A program made the position numbers and the translations under genes. From assembly GCA_025617745.1 (NCBI GenBank), contig CM046863.1, forward strand, positions 12,034,273 to 12,098,272: a DNA stretch of 64,000 nucleotides, given 5' to 3'. Below the pieces are notes generated by a model, which was not told the DNA's origin, made no database searches, and worked only from the letters and a program-made list of their open reading frames with translations. Below are positions 53,863-64,000 of this stretch, in pieces. Numbering within the stretch: position 1 is the stretch's first letter; each line of letters begins with the position of its first letter. Source of the DNA: Heliocidaris erythrogramma. Its lineage: Eukaryota; Echinodermata; Echinoidea; Camarodonta; Echinometridae.

Positions 53863-56315
53863 CTGAATGCAAATATTGATAAGAATGTACATTTCATATT
53901 ACACACATATTCCAAGTATTGTATTAATCATCAATTAGTGCAAATGCTAATTTTAACCCGAACACGCTCAAATCATAACGATAACAGGCTGCAGTGTGCC
54001 ACGATAGCTCTGACACTATTACTCTCCTGGTTTCCGAAAGAAAAAAAAAATCGGTTTCCGGGGTACACTTTATGTAATCTGTGCTCTAATGGCCTTCTTC
54101 CTTCTACGTACATGCATTAAGTTTAACAAAGAAGGGGGAAGGAGGGGGAGAGCCCTCCCTCACCCACCGACCGGACACCAGAAAAAGGAAAAGATAATCT
54201 ATATTATTTCTCTCTTTTACCATCTCTATCTGCCCTCCCCCTTTTCCACTTTGTCATACATTCCATATCCCTTAAAGGGATACGCCACCAGGCTGCCATG
54301 GGGAAACTCAGGATTGCGTAAACTCACTCGTATACAAAGTTTGTGCGTCGAACGCGTCCGTTGGACTGCTGGGATTACATTTCGGACCGCACGAAGCCGA
54401 CCGAATCTTGCACGATAGCTCGAGCTCAGGCGGAGCGTGCATGTTGCGCGGCGACCAGTCTGTCCGAAGTTTGTACCCCGCGGGGGCTACGGCATGATCA
54501 GGTAACGATCACGGTGCCCTCTCGCGGCATAGAAACGTCCACAATCTGCGGATGAGTATCCCTTTAATTACCTGGTCATACTGGTTCTCCCCTATGGTCA
54601 TGTAACAATTGATGATACTATGTCTTTCTTAAGAAATAGTCAAGAATGACACTGATTTATTTAAAGCCTCACCGTATGCCAAGTATTGTTAACATTGCAT
54701 TATAGTTAAAACATATTTTGCATCTGGATGAATAATCGACGGAGGTAATATTCAGAATATGAAAAATATCAGTTAATATCAATCGCTTTCAAGTAAAACA
54801 TAAAAAGATTCAAATAGCATTCAATGCAAGACACTCACAGTTGTCATCCCAAGCCTGAGTTGAGGTTGGATCTTCACTTGAAATGACTGCAGTTTAATAG
54901 ATGAACGAATAAATAAATAAATGAGTAAGTAAATACTTAAAGTAGACATTCAAAGAAAATCACAAATATGGCAATTAATGTATCACTAGAAACTGGGAAG
55001 CTTACAGATGGCAATCGTATAAGTTTTATGTCAACTGCGTATCTGGCGATTATAAAAACAACACAAATAAAAGCTCTTCTCAGCATCTGGAATATCCGAG
55101 GATTCGCCAGAAATATAGCGATGTTTTGATGTCGTCACACTCGGGATCGATCCTGCTTAAGCAGACGACGTCCTATAATGAATGAACGTAATTGCAATGC
55201 AATTATTTATCAAATTATAAAGAGTTTGGTGTATTTAAACATGACCTTATTTCACACCATTATAAAGGGAAAGTGAAACTGATTCTGATAGCTAAAACCG
55301 TTTGATTGTAAATACATAGGAGAAGGGTCAATGATCAATGAAATAAACCCCACTTTCAAATTGAAAAGCCCTCCGAATAATAGCAGGATGGTATTCGTTC
55401 CCTCTTGAAACGCCGAACATGGCCCGGTGCAAGCAGCTGAAAATACAATGGCGTCTTATTTTGTTTACAAGTGACTGATTCCTTTATTTTTTTAACGCTG
55501 CATTTTTCATCAAAATAATACCATACACGAAGTTAAGAGTGAGGCAACAGACTAACATTAAGACTGACGCTAGCGAAGGAAGAGAAATAAGTGAAGATGA
55601 GATGACAAAATAGGCTCTGAAAAATGTGTAAGATGTTATGGGACATCGTCTGCTTAGACAGGACTGGTCCAGGGTGTGTCGTCACATATCTCAGCAGCGT
55701 TCGAGGAGCTCTTCAGCTGCTATATCGGGGGCTGTATTTTACCGTTTTATAATTGATAATAATCATTACTTCAAATGTTCCCAAGCGTTGAATTTGGATA
55801 ACCTTGTTTAATTTATGCCATCTATGCAATAATAAGTATTAAGCCAATATTTAAAATCATTAACGTTCTACTTTAAACAAATTAATCAATGAATTTTTTT
55901 CATGCATACGTGCATGATTGAATGAATGAATAAATAAATGGATCAATAACAAATCAATAATTCAACCCACCAATAAAAATCGAGAAGGTTAAACATTCTG
56001 GAGGCTCTTTGACGGTAAATAATTTTGCTCCAGGACCTTATTTTTAATGCTTAGCTGTTGTAATGAAACAAAGTGATCATGGTGATACGCGTTTTACGAA
56101 CAAATTTTCCTCTATTCCAAGGCAGAGAAAAAAATGATGATTACATCAATTAGTAAACAACAACAAACAAAACAAAAAAATGAAACTGCCATTCTGTCAC
56201 ATTCATTATTAAACAGCTGTTGTAACCGTTGAAATTAATACGGTTGAGAATGATTGAATACATACATATCCCTCTATCAAGCCCTACCCCGAACGTAATT
56301 GTGAGAACCCATACT

Positions 56316-56346
<31 letters not shown>

Positions 56347-57833
56347 CCTAACGCATTACACACACACCCAAACTGTTATCAGCGTTACCTGGGGACGATG
56401 GCTGAGCGGCACTTGTGGCTCGGCTTGGTGTCTCCTGAAGTCAAGCAATGACAAAAATGATAACCGTTTCGTAATGTAACAAGGATGGTATTAAATGTCA
56501 CAGCACCAATATACTTCATGTATTGCCAATTATTTGGAAAATAAGCTAAAGTGTGGGCAAATGCAATTTCACAGAATGTTATAAAATTCAAAAAAGCGTC
56601 CCCAAGGAATTGGATGGAATTTCGTCAACTTGTCGTATCTAGAATACATGTCGTTTTCCCGAAGGTTCATAATTCCGAAGCTTCGTTTGTCCGAAGATTC
56701 GTATTTCCGACGGTTCGTTACCCCGACGGATCGTAGTTCCGAAAATGAAATAGGCTTCATAATTCCGAAAGGAAAAATGTAAGAGGGTTCGTATTTCTGA
56801 AGGTTCGTAATTCCGAAAAATTATGTAGGGCTCTAGCGAATTTGGGAAAGTTGTTTTCCGGAATTATGAACCTTCCGAAAAGCGAAACGATTATCCCCCC
56901 CCCCCCCCCCCCACCGACCGGTCAAAATAACTATTAAGTCTGGGACCCTGTCCCGAAGAAGTCACCCCATTTTACACTTGAGATTTGATCCCTTAGAGTA
57001 AACTTAGACCATCGATGTCATTAACAAAAAAAAAAAAAAAAATTGTCAGCTGGTATGAAGCCGCCGGGTTTGTCCCCCTCCCCCCTCCCCCCACCCCCCA
57101 TAAAAAGGGCCCCAAAGTAGGGTCGATTACAGACCATTTAACGTATGCGCCTAACTTTGTCAGAAGGAAGGCGTATGACTATTCATTACCAAAACAAACA
57201 AACTGACATTTTGTCGGGATGGGTTGTCAGACCGCCCCTAAAAATTGCGGAAAATTTTTCCCCTTAAGGCCCGTGGACCAAAATTTGTCAGTAGGAAGAG
57301 GAAGGGATGTACATTACAAAATATAAAAACTGACAAAAATTTCCAGGGGGGGGGGGGACATCAAAGTGTCGCTAAAACCAAGCTTTGTTGCCGAAAATGC
57401 TCTGGATGTAAAGAAAACCCCTTTATTTGACAGACTATAGGCTACGATATTTCGCAATAGAAATGTGAAGAAAGAAGCAGAATATAGAGTTGTATTAAAT
57501 TGATAGTTTCATGAAATACAAGCCATTTACAGTTATCATCATAGCTGACGAGGTTGGAGCTTCAGTCGATATGCCTGCAATGAACAACATAAAGAAAAAA
57601 AAAATATTTATGTTCATTTATCTTTAAGTTCCAATTATATCTCAATAGTCAACAATGCCATCACCAACTATCCCTCATTCCTGTGAAATTGAATATCTTT
57701 CAGCAAAGATTCCGTTTTCATATATGTCAACCACCCCCTCCCCCGAAAATAAGCTCATAAAATAAAACTTTACTACAAATTCATAAATACCTGATGATGT
57801 GGTCCGAGCGTCAGTTGTGACTTCGATAGTCTC
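53612..57833 (-). CDS. PAN/apple-domain protein gene, 3' part, with duplicated stalk exons
   Basis: Five exons on the minus strand join in phase: 57791-57833 (ends phase 1), 57531-57574 (to 0), 56389-56434 (to 1), 54839-54886 (to 1), 53612-53862 (stop). All borders are AG and GT. The four small exons encode ETIEVTTDARTTSS, ISTEAPTSSAMMIT, ETPSRATSAAQPSSP and ISSEDPTSTQAWDDN: two pairs of the same type, a Ser/Thr/Pro-rich extracellular stalk probably O-glycosylated (inference). The last exon has a PAN-like segment, LMECASQCYLTNGCRSFSLG and CELN. It stops soon after CELN, early for a PAN domain, so the end may be truncated. The 5' part, with the signal peptide, must lie to the right and was not found. 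Likely secreted or surface protein. Confidence 0.68.
54276..54563. mobile_element. TTAA-flanked GC-rich MITE in a PAN-gene intron
   Basis: TTAA at 54272-54275 and 54564-54567. Ends AGGGATACGCC and GAGTATCCCT. 288 bp, distinctly GC-rich against its surroundings. Confidence 0.65.
54839..54886 (-). CDS. PAN gene stalk exon, type B, copy 2
   Basis: 48 bp between AACTGCAG and GTGAGTG. Encodes ISSEDPTSTQAWDDN after a split Val codon; ends phase 1, which the PAN exon needs. Confidence 0.65.
55152..55662. repeat. Inverted repeat pair in a PAN-gene intron
   Basis: CCTGCTTAAGCAGACGACGT... (55152-55178) and TTATGGGACATCGTCTGCTT... (55636-55662) pair at 23 of 27 positions around 460 bp. GTCGTCACA lies beside each arm but in direct orientation, so this may not be a simple transposon. 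Confidence 0.4.
56321..56346 (+). repeat. (AC)13 microsatellite
   Basis: 26 bp of uninterrupted AC, just outside the 3' border of a stalk exon. Confidence 0.95.
56389..56434 (-). CDS. PAN gene stalk exon, type A, copy 2
   Basis: 46 bp between TGACTTCAG and GTAACGC. Encodes ETPSRATSAAQPSSP; same start GAGAC and same phases as copy 1. Confidence 0.65.
56640..56885. repeat. Short repeats of TTCGTAATTCCGAAGG type
   Basis: About ten diverged 15-18-bp copies (GGTTCATAATTCCGAAG, GATTCGTATTTCCGACG and others). They end with an inverted copy, TTCCGGAATTATGAACC, so the block can fold back. A C-run follows. Confidence 0.65.
57531..57574 (-). CDS. PAN gene stalk exon, type B, copy 1
   Basis: 44 bp between TCATTGCAG and GTAAATGG. 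Encodes ISTEAPTSSAMMIT after a split Gly codon. Confidence 0.65.
57791..57833 (-). CDS. PAN gene stalk exon, type A, copy 1
   Basis: 43 bp between CACAACAG and GTATTTAT on the minus strand. Encodes ETIEVTTDARTTSS; begins phase 0, ends phase 1. Confidence 0.65.
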
Positions 57834-58402
57834 CTGTTGTGAATTTATAATCAAAAAGTGATCTTTACATTAAAAAATGGTGATTCACTAGATGTTACTG
57901 AACTTCCTTTATGATAATAATGGTGGTGGTGGTGATGATGATGATGATCATAATAATACTAATTATAATAATGATATTTCCTGCTCACCAGGGTATACTC
58001 ATCACTATTAAACTATTCAATAGTGTCTATTAACCATGCATAAAATATTCTATAAATAGTATCTCAATAGCGGATAATAGTGCCACAGGGACCAGGGAAT
58101 AATATACAAGTACATGTATATATTATTATTATTTACCAGACCTATTGAACGCTGTAAGGAATCGGTCAATTTATCAGTTAGTGCTCTAGTTTGATATCGA
58201 TTCCATGATGTAGAACACGTCATATGAGAGCAATTCACCCACCTATCAATCAAACTGATATCAATTTAAAAAAAATTCCTCCCCAGTCAAGCTTCTTCGT
58301 TTACTAACCATTGTCTACGGCGGACCGTTAAAAATGAATATTAATGAGTCAGAAAGAAGAGGATCTTGGGTATTTGATTCTAGTTCATCGTGACTTGGCC
58401 GT

Positions 58403-58474
58403 GAACCAGAATAGCCTGGTGGTTAAGTCGCTGCCCGGCAAGCAGTAGATGACAGGTTTGAATCCCGCTGGTTC
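58403..58474 (+). repeat. tRNA-like sequence, unit 1
   Basis: 72 bp with a perfect 7-bp acceptor-like pairing (GAACCAG / CTGGTTC), an anticodon-like stem GCTGC / GCAGT with loop CCGGCAA, and the B-box-like GGTTTGAATCC at 58455-58465. The T-stem pairs badly and position 33 is C instead of T, so it is a tRNA relic or SINE head, not a working tRNA. Confidence 0.5.
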
Positions 58475-58696
58475 CAATTTTTCTGACTTGTGTTTTTCAT
58501 TACAGATCGAGCATACGATCTTTAACACTGGGAGTGAAATTCCTAAAGATTTGTTTACAAATTAAAAAATTCCTCCCCAGTCAAGCTTCTTCGTTTACTA
58601 ACCATTGTCTACGGCGGACCGTTAAAAATGAATATTAATGAGTCAGAAAGAAGAGGATCTTGGGTATTTGATTCTAGTTCATGATGACTTAGCCCT

Positions 58697-58768
58697 GAAC
58701 CAGAATAGCCTGGTGGTTAAGTCGCTGCCCGGCAAGCAGTAGATGACAGGTTCGAATCCCGCTGGTTC
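58697..58768 (+). repeat. tRNA-like sequence, unit 2
   Basis: Copy of the unit-1 sequence with an exact consensus B box, GGTTCGAATCC, at 58749-58759. Same acceptor pairing and the same weak T-stem. Confidence 0.5.
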
Positions 58769-59270
58769 CAATTTTTTCTGACTTGTGTTTTTCATTACAG
58801 ATCGAGCATACGATCTTTAACACTGGGAGTAAAATGCCTAAAGATTTGTTTACAAATTAAAAAATTCCTCCCCAGTCAAGCTTCTTCGTTTACTAAACTG
58901 ATATCAGTTTACACATTTATGTGTTTTGCCATCTATCACATCGCCCCACATTCTCGAAGGTAGTCTTTCTCTTCTAATCAATCAATTAATGACATTGATT
59001 GTATTGTATTTATTTATTCATGGTTTAAAAATAAAACTCACATTCAGTCAAAAACAGACTGCTTTTCAGCGAGTTCGTGAAGGAAAAATGAACAGGTAAA
59101 ATGTAAACAATTTTATTGGAAAAAAACATATTGAGCAAATTAAATATGATAAAACAACATGCAAAATGATTTAACAAATAGAAATTCAAATATTCAGATC
59201 AACAATTGTCAAAAAAGTTTGAGAGTTTCGGTTTGTGATGACCCCCCTCCCACATAAAAGATACACTGAG

Positions 59271-60298
59271 TTAAAGGTCGATGAAGTTGACGGACTTAAC
59301 AAAGAGAGTAAGCTTATCCATTCGACGAATGTTACACGGTAAGGAATTGAAAGATTTATGCTTGTGTAGAGACCACCATCCCTTAAATAGTTCGTTTTGG
59401 ATTTATCAAGGCAAACTTTACAGTCGTAATTACGAAGAGAATTTTTAACACTAATTTTAGAACATATAGGAAAAGGAAGGCATCCATGTAATAATTTAAA
59501 GATGAACAAAACTGCCTGTTTTGTTTTTTCCAGCGTGATTCCAGTTTGTCAGTGTTTAGAGAAGAGTAGAAACAGAATGGTACTATACCTAGGATCATGC
59601 GATGTGCTCGGTTTTGTTAGACACTCAACTCTTTAACTAAAGTTTTACCTGCATTAAACCATACCACAGAGCAGTAATCAAAGTGAGGTTGGAAAAGTGC
59701 TTTATAAAGCATTATAGCAGTATTCAGTGTAATGTATGGTCTAAGCCGTTTCTGACAGTACAAAGTTTTCGTTGCTTTTGTCTTAACAAATTTAACATGA
59801 GCGTTCCAACTAAGTGACGAACTAAGAATCACTCCTAGATATGTACATTCATTAACTCGTGTGACTTGCTCACCGCCAATTTGAACCTGTGCATTTGCAA
59901 ATAATGATAATTTATGTCTGGATCCACATATAACAAATTCACATTTCTTAGGATTTAACAACAATTCGTTGCATTATTTAGACGTGAACGCAAATCATCA
60001 GTATGATCAGAAGAATAGTATATACAGGTATCGTCAGCATACATAGAAGTGCGTCTATATTTAGCAGCACTTGAAATATCATTTATAAAAAGAATGAACA
60101 GTAAAGGGCCTAATATATTCCCCTGTGGAACCCCACAGGTAGCGTTATTATAATCAGACAAACTGTTATTGATAATTGTAATATGTTTTCTTAAAGTCAA
60201 ATAGTCCTGAAACCATCCTAAACTAGATTCATCATAACCAAAATTGTCAAGTTTCTTCAAGAAAATATCATGAAAGACCCTATCGCATGCTTTCAAAA
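59271..60298 (-). pseudogene. CR1/Jockey-like LINE fragment (reverse transcriptase, C-terminal half)
   Basis: On the minus strand: RT from KACDRVFHDIFLKKLDNFGY through CGVPQGNILGPLLFILFIND to the catalytic MYADDTCIYY. Then a frame change and probable deletion, followed by LLLNPKKCEFVICGS and ECTYLGVILSSSLSW. Then further frame changes to the C-terminal end NSLPCNIRRMDKLTLFVKS, stop at 59271-59273. Truncated at its 5' side near 60298. A 3' untranslated part with AATAAAATTG follows at about 59110-59270. Broken by at least two frameshifts. Confidence 0.82.
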
Positions 60299-60625
60299 AA
60301 CAGAAGAAGAAAAAAGGGATTTTGTAATATATCTGTATCCTTTCATCTTACATTAGAATTGAGGGAATATGCCGTAGCCAAGTCCGGCCTCGAGGCCGTT
60401 AATTTAGCTTCCTGGACCTTTGCCTCAGACCCAGTCACGTGTAAAATACCTAAAGTATAGAATGTAACATTTATCTGAGCTGCATCATCGACTACATCAC
60501 TTATAAGAATCATTGGCGGCGGAAGCACCAAAATTTAGGGGGGGACGCCAGACCATATTTTAACACTTAAAATACTTAATTGATATTGCGGATAATTCAG
60601 TAAAATAAGTGGAGCAATAATAATA

Positions 60626-60656
<31 letters not shown>

Positions 60657-60901
60657 CAGAATTACTATTGTTTATTTAGCGTCTAATAATCATCAGGTTC
60701 CCAAGGCGCTATTTAATGTATTTTTTCCCTTCCTTCAATAATAAAATAGTCTAGAGTTACATCATTCACGGAATCGCGGTATATCATAATGTTAAGTTTA
60801 CTGTGATATAAATCCGATAAATAAATCAGGAGTTAGACGGTGAGCTTAATAAAATGGACTGGGTTTACATGTATCACACAGTCACATTGCACTATGCCAT
60901 C

Positions 60902-60932
<31 letters not shown>

Positions 60933-62081
60933 AACCAGTAACCATCACGCGTACGGTGTATACCACATCTGCGTCTGAAAAATGCGAATATATATAGGTG
61001 TATTTTTCATTATTAGCTTTGCAGGCCAATGCAGAGGTCTGCGCAAGGCCAAATGTGCATCTCTTTGTTGCCCATTGTGACGGATAAGGCCCCCAAATTG
61101 ACAATTTAAAATATAAGCCCCCGAATTTCGGACGAGGCGCCACCCTGCAAAAGGACCCGTTTTTGTTTTGTATTGTTGTTGTTTTTTTTTGGGGGGGGGG
61201 GGTGGGGGGAGTTGTCAAGTATAGAAGGCCTAATTCTCCCACTATATATTTTTCGTTGGACTTGGGCTGTATGAAATATTGATTCTGCTCATAAAGAGAA
61301 TCAAACGCGGTGAAAAAGTGCACCCCGCCTATATACACTTTCCGAACTTGCAATGTTCCCGCAGTCTTCCCGCCTCCACTCTGTGATATTATTTATCAGT
61401 GATATATGGTTTTGCTTAGAGAGCTGAAATTTTTGCGATGGTTTTATTTTCGCGAATTTCGCGAGTCAAACCCAAGCGAATTAAAACTTCCACTTCTGTT
61501 TTATAGTAATATCAACATTATCAAAATCGCGAAATTATCCCCTCGCGAATCATTACACCCAGTATGACCCAGACCAAAATAACAATCAGTAAAGTTTCCT
61601 GTTTTTTCTTCATGTTTCTTGGTTTTTGTTTTTAAAAAGAGAAAATTGGATAAAACAATATTTTCAAATTGTTAGAACTTTGCGAGTTCCGTGTAATATT
61701 CGAAGAATACGTAAAGTTGTTACTTCTATGACGATTTGAACAAAAAGAGAAATTCTCCTGCAATCTAGGGGTGCATGATTGTGATTTGAAAGAAAGTCAT
61801 TCTGGGCGCACCCCTCCCCCCTCAGAAATGTACCCCGCATCCGGATTACGAAACCTATTGAAAATGTATCGGACGCACGTGTCGCATGTTGTATAGACAT
61901 ATATACCTGACTGTGGATGTCCCGCCCCCCGAGACTAGGAAAATATTTAGACTAGACTAGTCTATAGTAATCAGCTGATCTAACAGTACACATGTCCTGG
62001 TTTGATTTTCTATAGGTCACTTGTCTAATTTGGCTTACACGATTAACCTACCACGAGACTTCAAAAATGATCAAAACTCTG
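60299..62081. other. Non-coding stretch
   Basis: Holds an (AAT)n microsatellite at about 60621-60656, a poly(G) run at 60902-60929, a second G-run near 61191-61208 and no recognisable gene. Confidence 0.5.
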
Positions 62082-63523
62082 ACTCAGGCCCGTAACTAGG
62101 ATTTTTGCGGGGGGGGGGGGGGGTTCAAAATTGGAAAAAGTGGACCTTTCTGAGGGAGCGAAGCGACCGAGTAGGGGTGTCGGGTCAGGGGGTGTGCCCC
62201 TACAAGGGTGTGGGCATGAGCGTATAGTCAGAATTATTTGACAGGGGGTGGGTCAAATGTGAAGCTCGAACATATAATACCACATGTGTAGGATTCCCAA
62301 TACTGGAGCGAGCAAAGCGAGCGAGAGAAAAATAAAAATATACTTTTAAATGGCAAACTTTTATTGCATTAGTCACCAATATGTGAAATGTAAAGCTATA
62401 TCTCCGGTCACCTAGCTGCCATATGCAGGCATCATTCATATTAAAGTTTTTAGGAAGTGAAGCGAACGGGGGGGGGGGGCACTTTGCTGTTGTTCGTTTA
62501 TGGAAAGGTAACCCTAATATCTGGGCGCTATGGCGATAGGGCAGTGACGTGCCGAAATTGTCATAACATTGAATATTTCATTATGGACCTTGCTGCATGA
62601 AACATCTCGTTTAGAAGGTTTGCGAGCGAGCGAAGCGAGCGAGGAGAAATACTTTGCTATTGCATATTTCAATATAAAAAGTGGACCAAACAAGTATTCG
62701 GGTTCCATGGCGATAGGGCAGCGACGTGCCTGAATATTGGAATAACATCCTATATAAATATTCATGGACCTCGTTGCCTGAAACTATCTCATTTCTAAGA
62801 TTTGCGAGCGAGCGAAGCGAGCGAAGAAAAATGCACTTTAATATGTTGTTGCTCATAACAATTCAATATAGAAAGTAAGGTAACCATAATTTCTGGGCGC
62901 CATGGCGATAAGGCAGACGGCCCGAAATTGTCATAACATTGAATAGACATTTTTTTATTACAATAACATACTATGGAAATATTCTCGCTGCCTGAAACTC
63001 GTTTCAGAATTTTGTGAATGAGCGAAGCGAGCGACGGAAAACGCATTTTACCATCTCCCAAATGTTTCCAAAACACCCCAAGTGTTATATTGGGGCATCT
63101 TGTTATTTCTGATTATAGTTTCCAAGAAGTCGATGTTTTATAAAATACTCACATGGCACTCCAGTTGAACAGGCTGTATTAGAGGGCCATGATTTAAGGG
63201 CCTGAATGACTAGACCGGGTCCGCCAGGAGTATTCAACTTGAGAGCGGGAAAATTGTCCATTTAAAAGTGAACAGACACATTAAATACCCCTCTCTCTTT
63301 TCCAGTAATATTTTGAATCCTATACAGTGGTAGTATATGTTCGGGCTTCACATTTCACCCACCCCTGTCAAATAATTCTGACTACGCTCATGCCCATACT
63401 CTTGGAGTGGTACACCCCCCTGACCCGACACCCTTACTCGGTCGCTTCGCTCCCTCAGAAACGTCCACTTTTTCCAATGTTGAACCCCCCGCCCCCGCAC
63501 AAATCCTAGTTACGGGCCTGAGT
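62082..63523. mobile_element. Foldback element with ~200-bp arms and internal tandem repeats
   Basis: Ends ACTCAGGCCCGTAACTAGG and its exact inverse. The arms 62082-62283 and about 63325-63523 pair over roughly 200 bp (GAGGGAGCGAAGCGACCGAG, GGTGTCGGGTCAGGGGG and inverses). Between them are about four diverged units of 180-205 bp with GAGCGAAGCGAGCGA at about 62630, 62812 and 63018, and CATGGCGATAGGGCAG-like lines. The ends resemble other hAT-type ends here, but I see no 8-bp duplication. Confidence 0.75.
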
Positions 63524-64000
63524 ATGGTTTCTATATTTCACTTTTATATTCCATTACCACAGATTTCATTTGAGTCTTCTCATAATTGTCACTGCTTAAT
63601 TATCTTCCCACGTTATCTTTGTATGGTGTTTTAAGCAATCTATCTCCTTGTATTGTCAGGATTTCCTGTCCAATCTAACACTTCTCAAAGATCAAAATAC
63701 CCTTCATTATCGTCCTATAGTCTGATAGGAATCAATAATCATCCAAATGTCAGATGTCTAAGAAAGTTTAATAATTAAAAATGTCATTCAACAGTTTCAA
63801 TGGTCAATCAACTTCAACATATCTCCATTCCATTTTCGTCAGATTTCATTCGAATTCATCCGACCTGGCAATCCGCTGCAAAATTTATCATCAAATCCAT
63901 CTTTGCATGGCAAGTGGATTTCAAGAAATTGTCATTCAAATTCGTCACATAGACAAGACCTTACAACGAGCGGGTGACGATTTTGAATAACTCTTTGAAC
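63524..64000. other. Non-coding right edge
   Basis: No recognisable gene or repeat in the last ~480 bp. Two overlapping short open frames show no known features. Confidence 0.4.

Larger units (their letters stand above)
58252..58910 (+). repeat. 294-bp tandem repeat (two full units plus a start) with tRNA-like core
   Basis: The unit beginning AATTCCTCCCCAGTCAAGC recurs with offsets of 294 and 295 bp (58275, 58569, 58864). The last copy stops after about 35 bp. The array is flanked by AAACTGATATCAATTT (58252-58267) and AAACTGATATCAGTTT (58895-58910), which match at 15 of 16, like a target-site duplication. The two units differ at only a few positions. Confidence 0.85.

Noticed and set aside
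58403-58768. Functional tRNA genes
   Set aside because: Weak T-stem, C at position 33, an unlikely Ala GGC anticodon, and embedding in a dispersed tandem unit.

Overview
The window looks like nuclear DNA of a marine invertebrate, most likely an echinoderm such as a sea urchin. The signs are small exons split by 1-2 kb introns with GT/AG borders, a base composition that looks AT-rich by eye, very dense transposable elements, long poly(G)/poly(C) runs, and interspersed repeats of a kind I associate with marine deuterostomes and molluscs. The species is an inference; no marker gene fixes it. One assembly gap of 500 N lies at 35568-36067.

Left part (1-15.7 kb): mostly repeats. A piggyBac-like element (812-1498) sits inside a tRNA-derived SINE. 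A 26-bp minisatellite (2452-3205) is followed by a hAT-like element (3416-4894) with another inverted-repeat element nested in it. The main item is an intact-looking, recently inserted Ty3/gypsy retrotransposon (8004-13197): identical 137-bp LTRs, a tRNA-Leu-type primer site, a polypurine tract, a 5-bp target duplication, a gag-protease-RT-RNase H ORF and a separate integrase ORF. It landed in a host repeat. A 106-bp satellite (14957-15706) follows.

Central part (15.7-26.2 kb): one cellular gene on the plus strand. Seven coding exons can be joined in phase into a protein of about 418 residues: an N-terminal module I cannot name, a basic segment, a WLHF...GGG domain, a SUMO-interaction-like IELTSDSD motif, a Ser/Thr/Pro-rich linker and a C-terminal RING-like finger. 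The last exon lacks one base before the last zinc ligand, and the first zinc ligand is Tyr. A candidate first exon at 5077-5110 is in phase; if real, the retrotransposon lies in its first intron. The introns carry hAT, mariner-like and TTAA-flanked MITEs and tandem repeats.

Right part (26-64 kb): repeats again, with broken coding genes. These are an integrase-core (rve) transposase pseudogene next to the gap (34.4-35.6 kb, minus), an L1/Tx1-like LINE fragment (44.1-45.1 kb, minus), a Tc1 deletion derivative with 268-bp terminal inverted repeats (47487-48301) and a CR1/Jockey-like LINE fragment (59.3-60.3 kb, minus). A second cellular gene lies on the minus strand (53.6-57.8 kb): four small exons in two homologous pairs encode a Ser/Thr-rich stalk and lead in phase to a PAN/apple-domain exon. 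There is also a 1.4-kb pyrimidine-rich tract with poly(G) blocks, a 294-bp tandem repeat carrying a tRNA-like sequence, and a 1.44-kb foldback element near the right end.

Nothing in the window looks bacterial: no operons and no CRISPR array. The two cellular genes do not obviously act together. The strongest candidate for something little described is the SIM-plus-RING gene at 15.9-26.2 kb.
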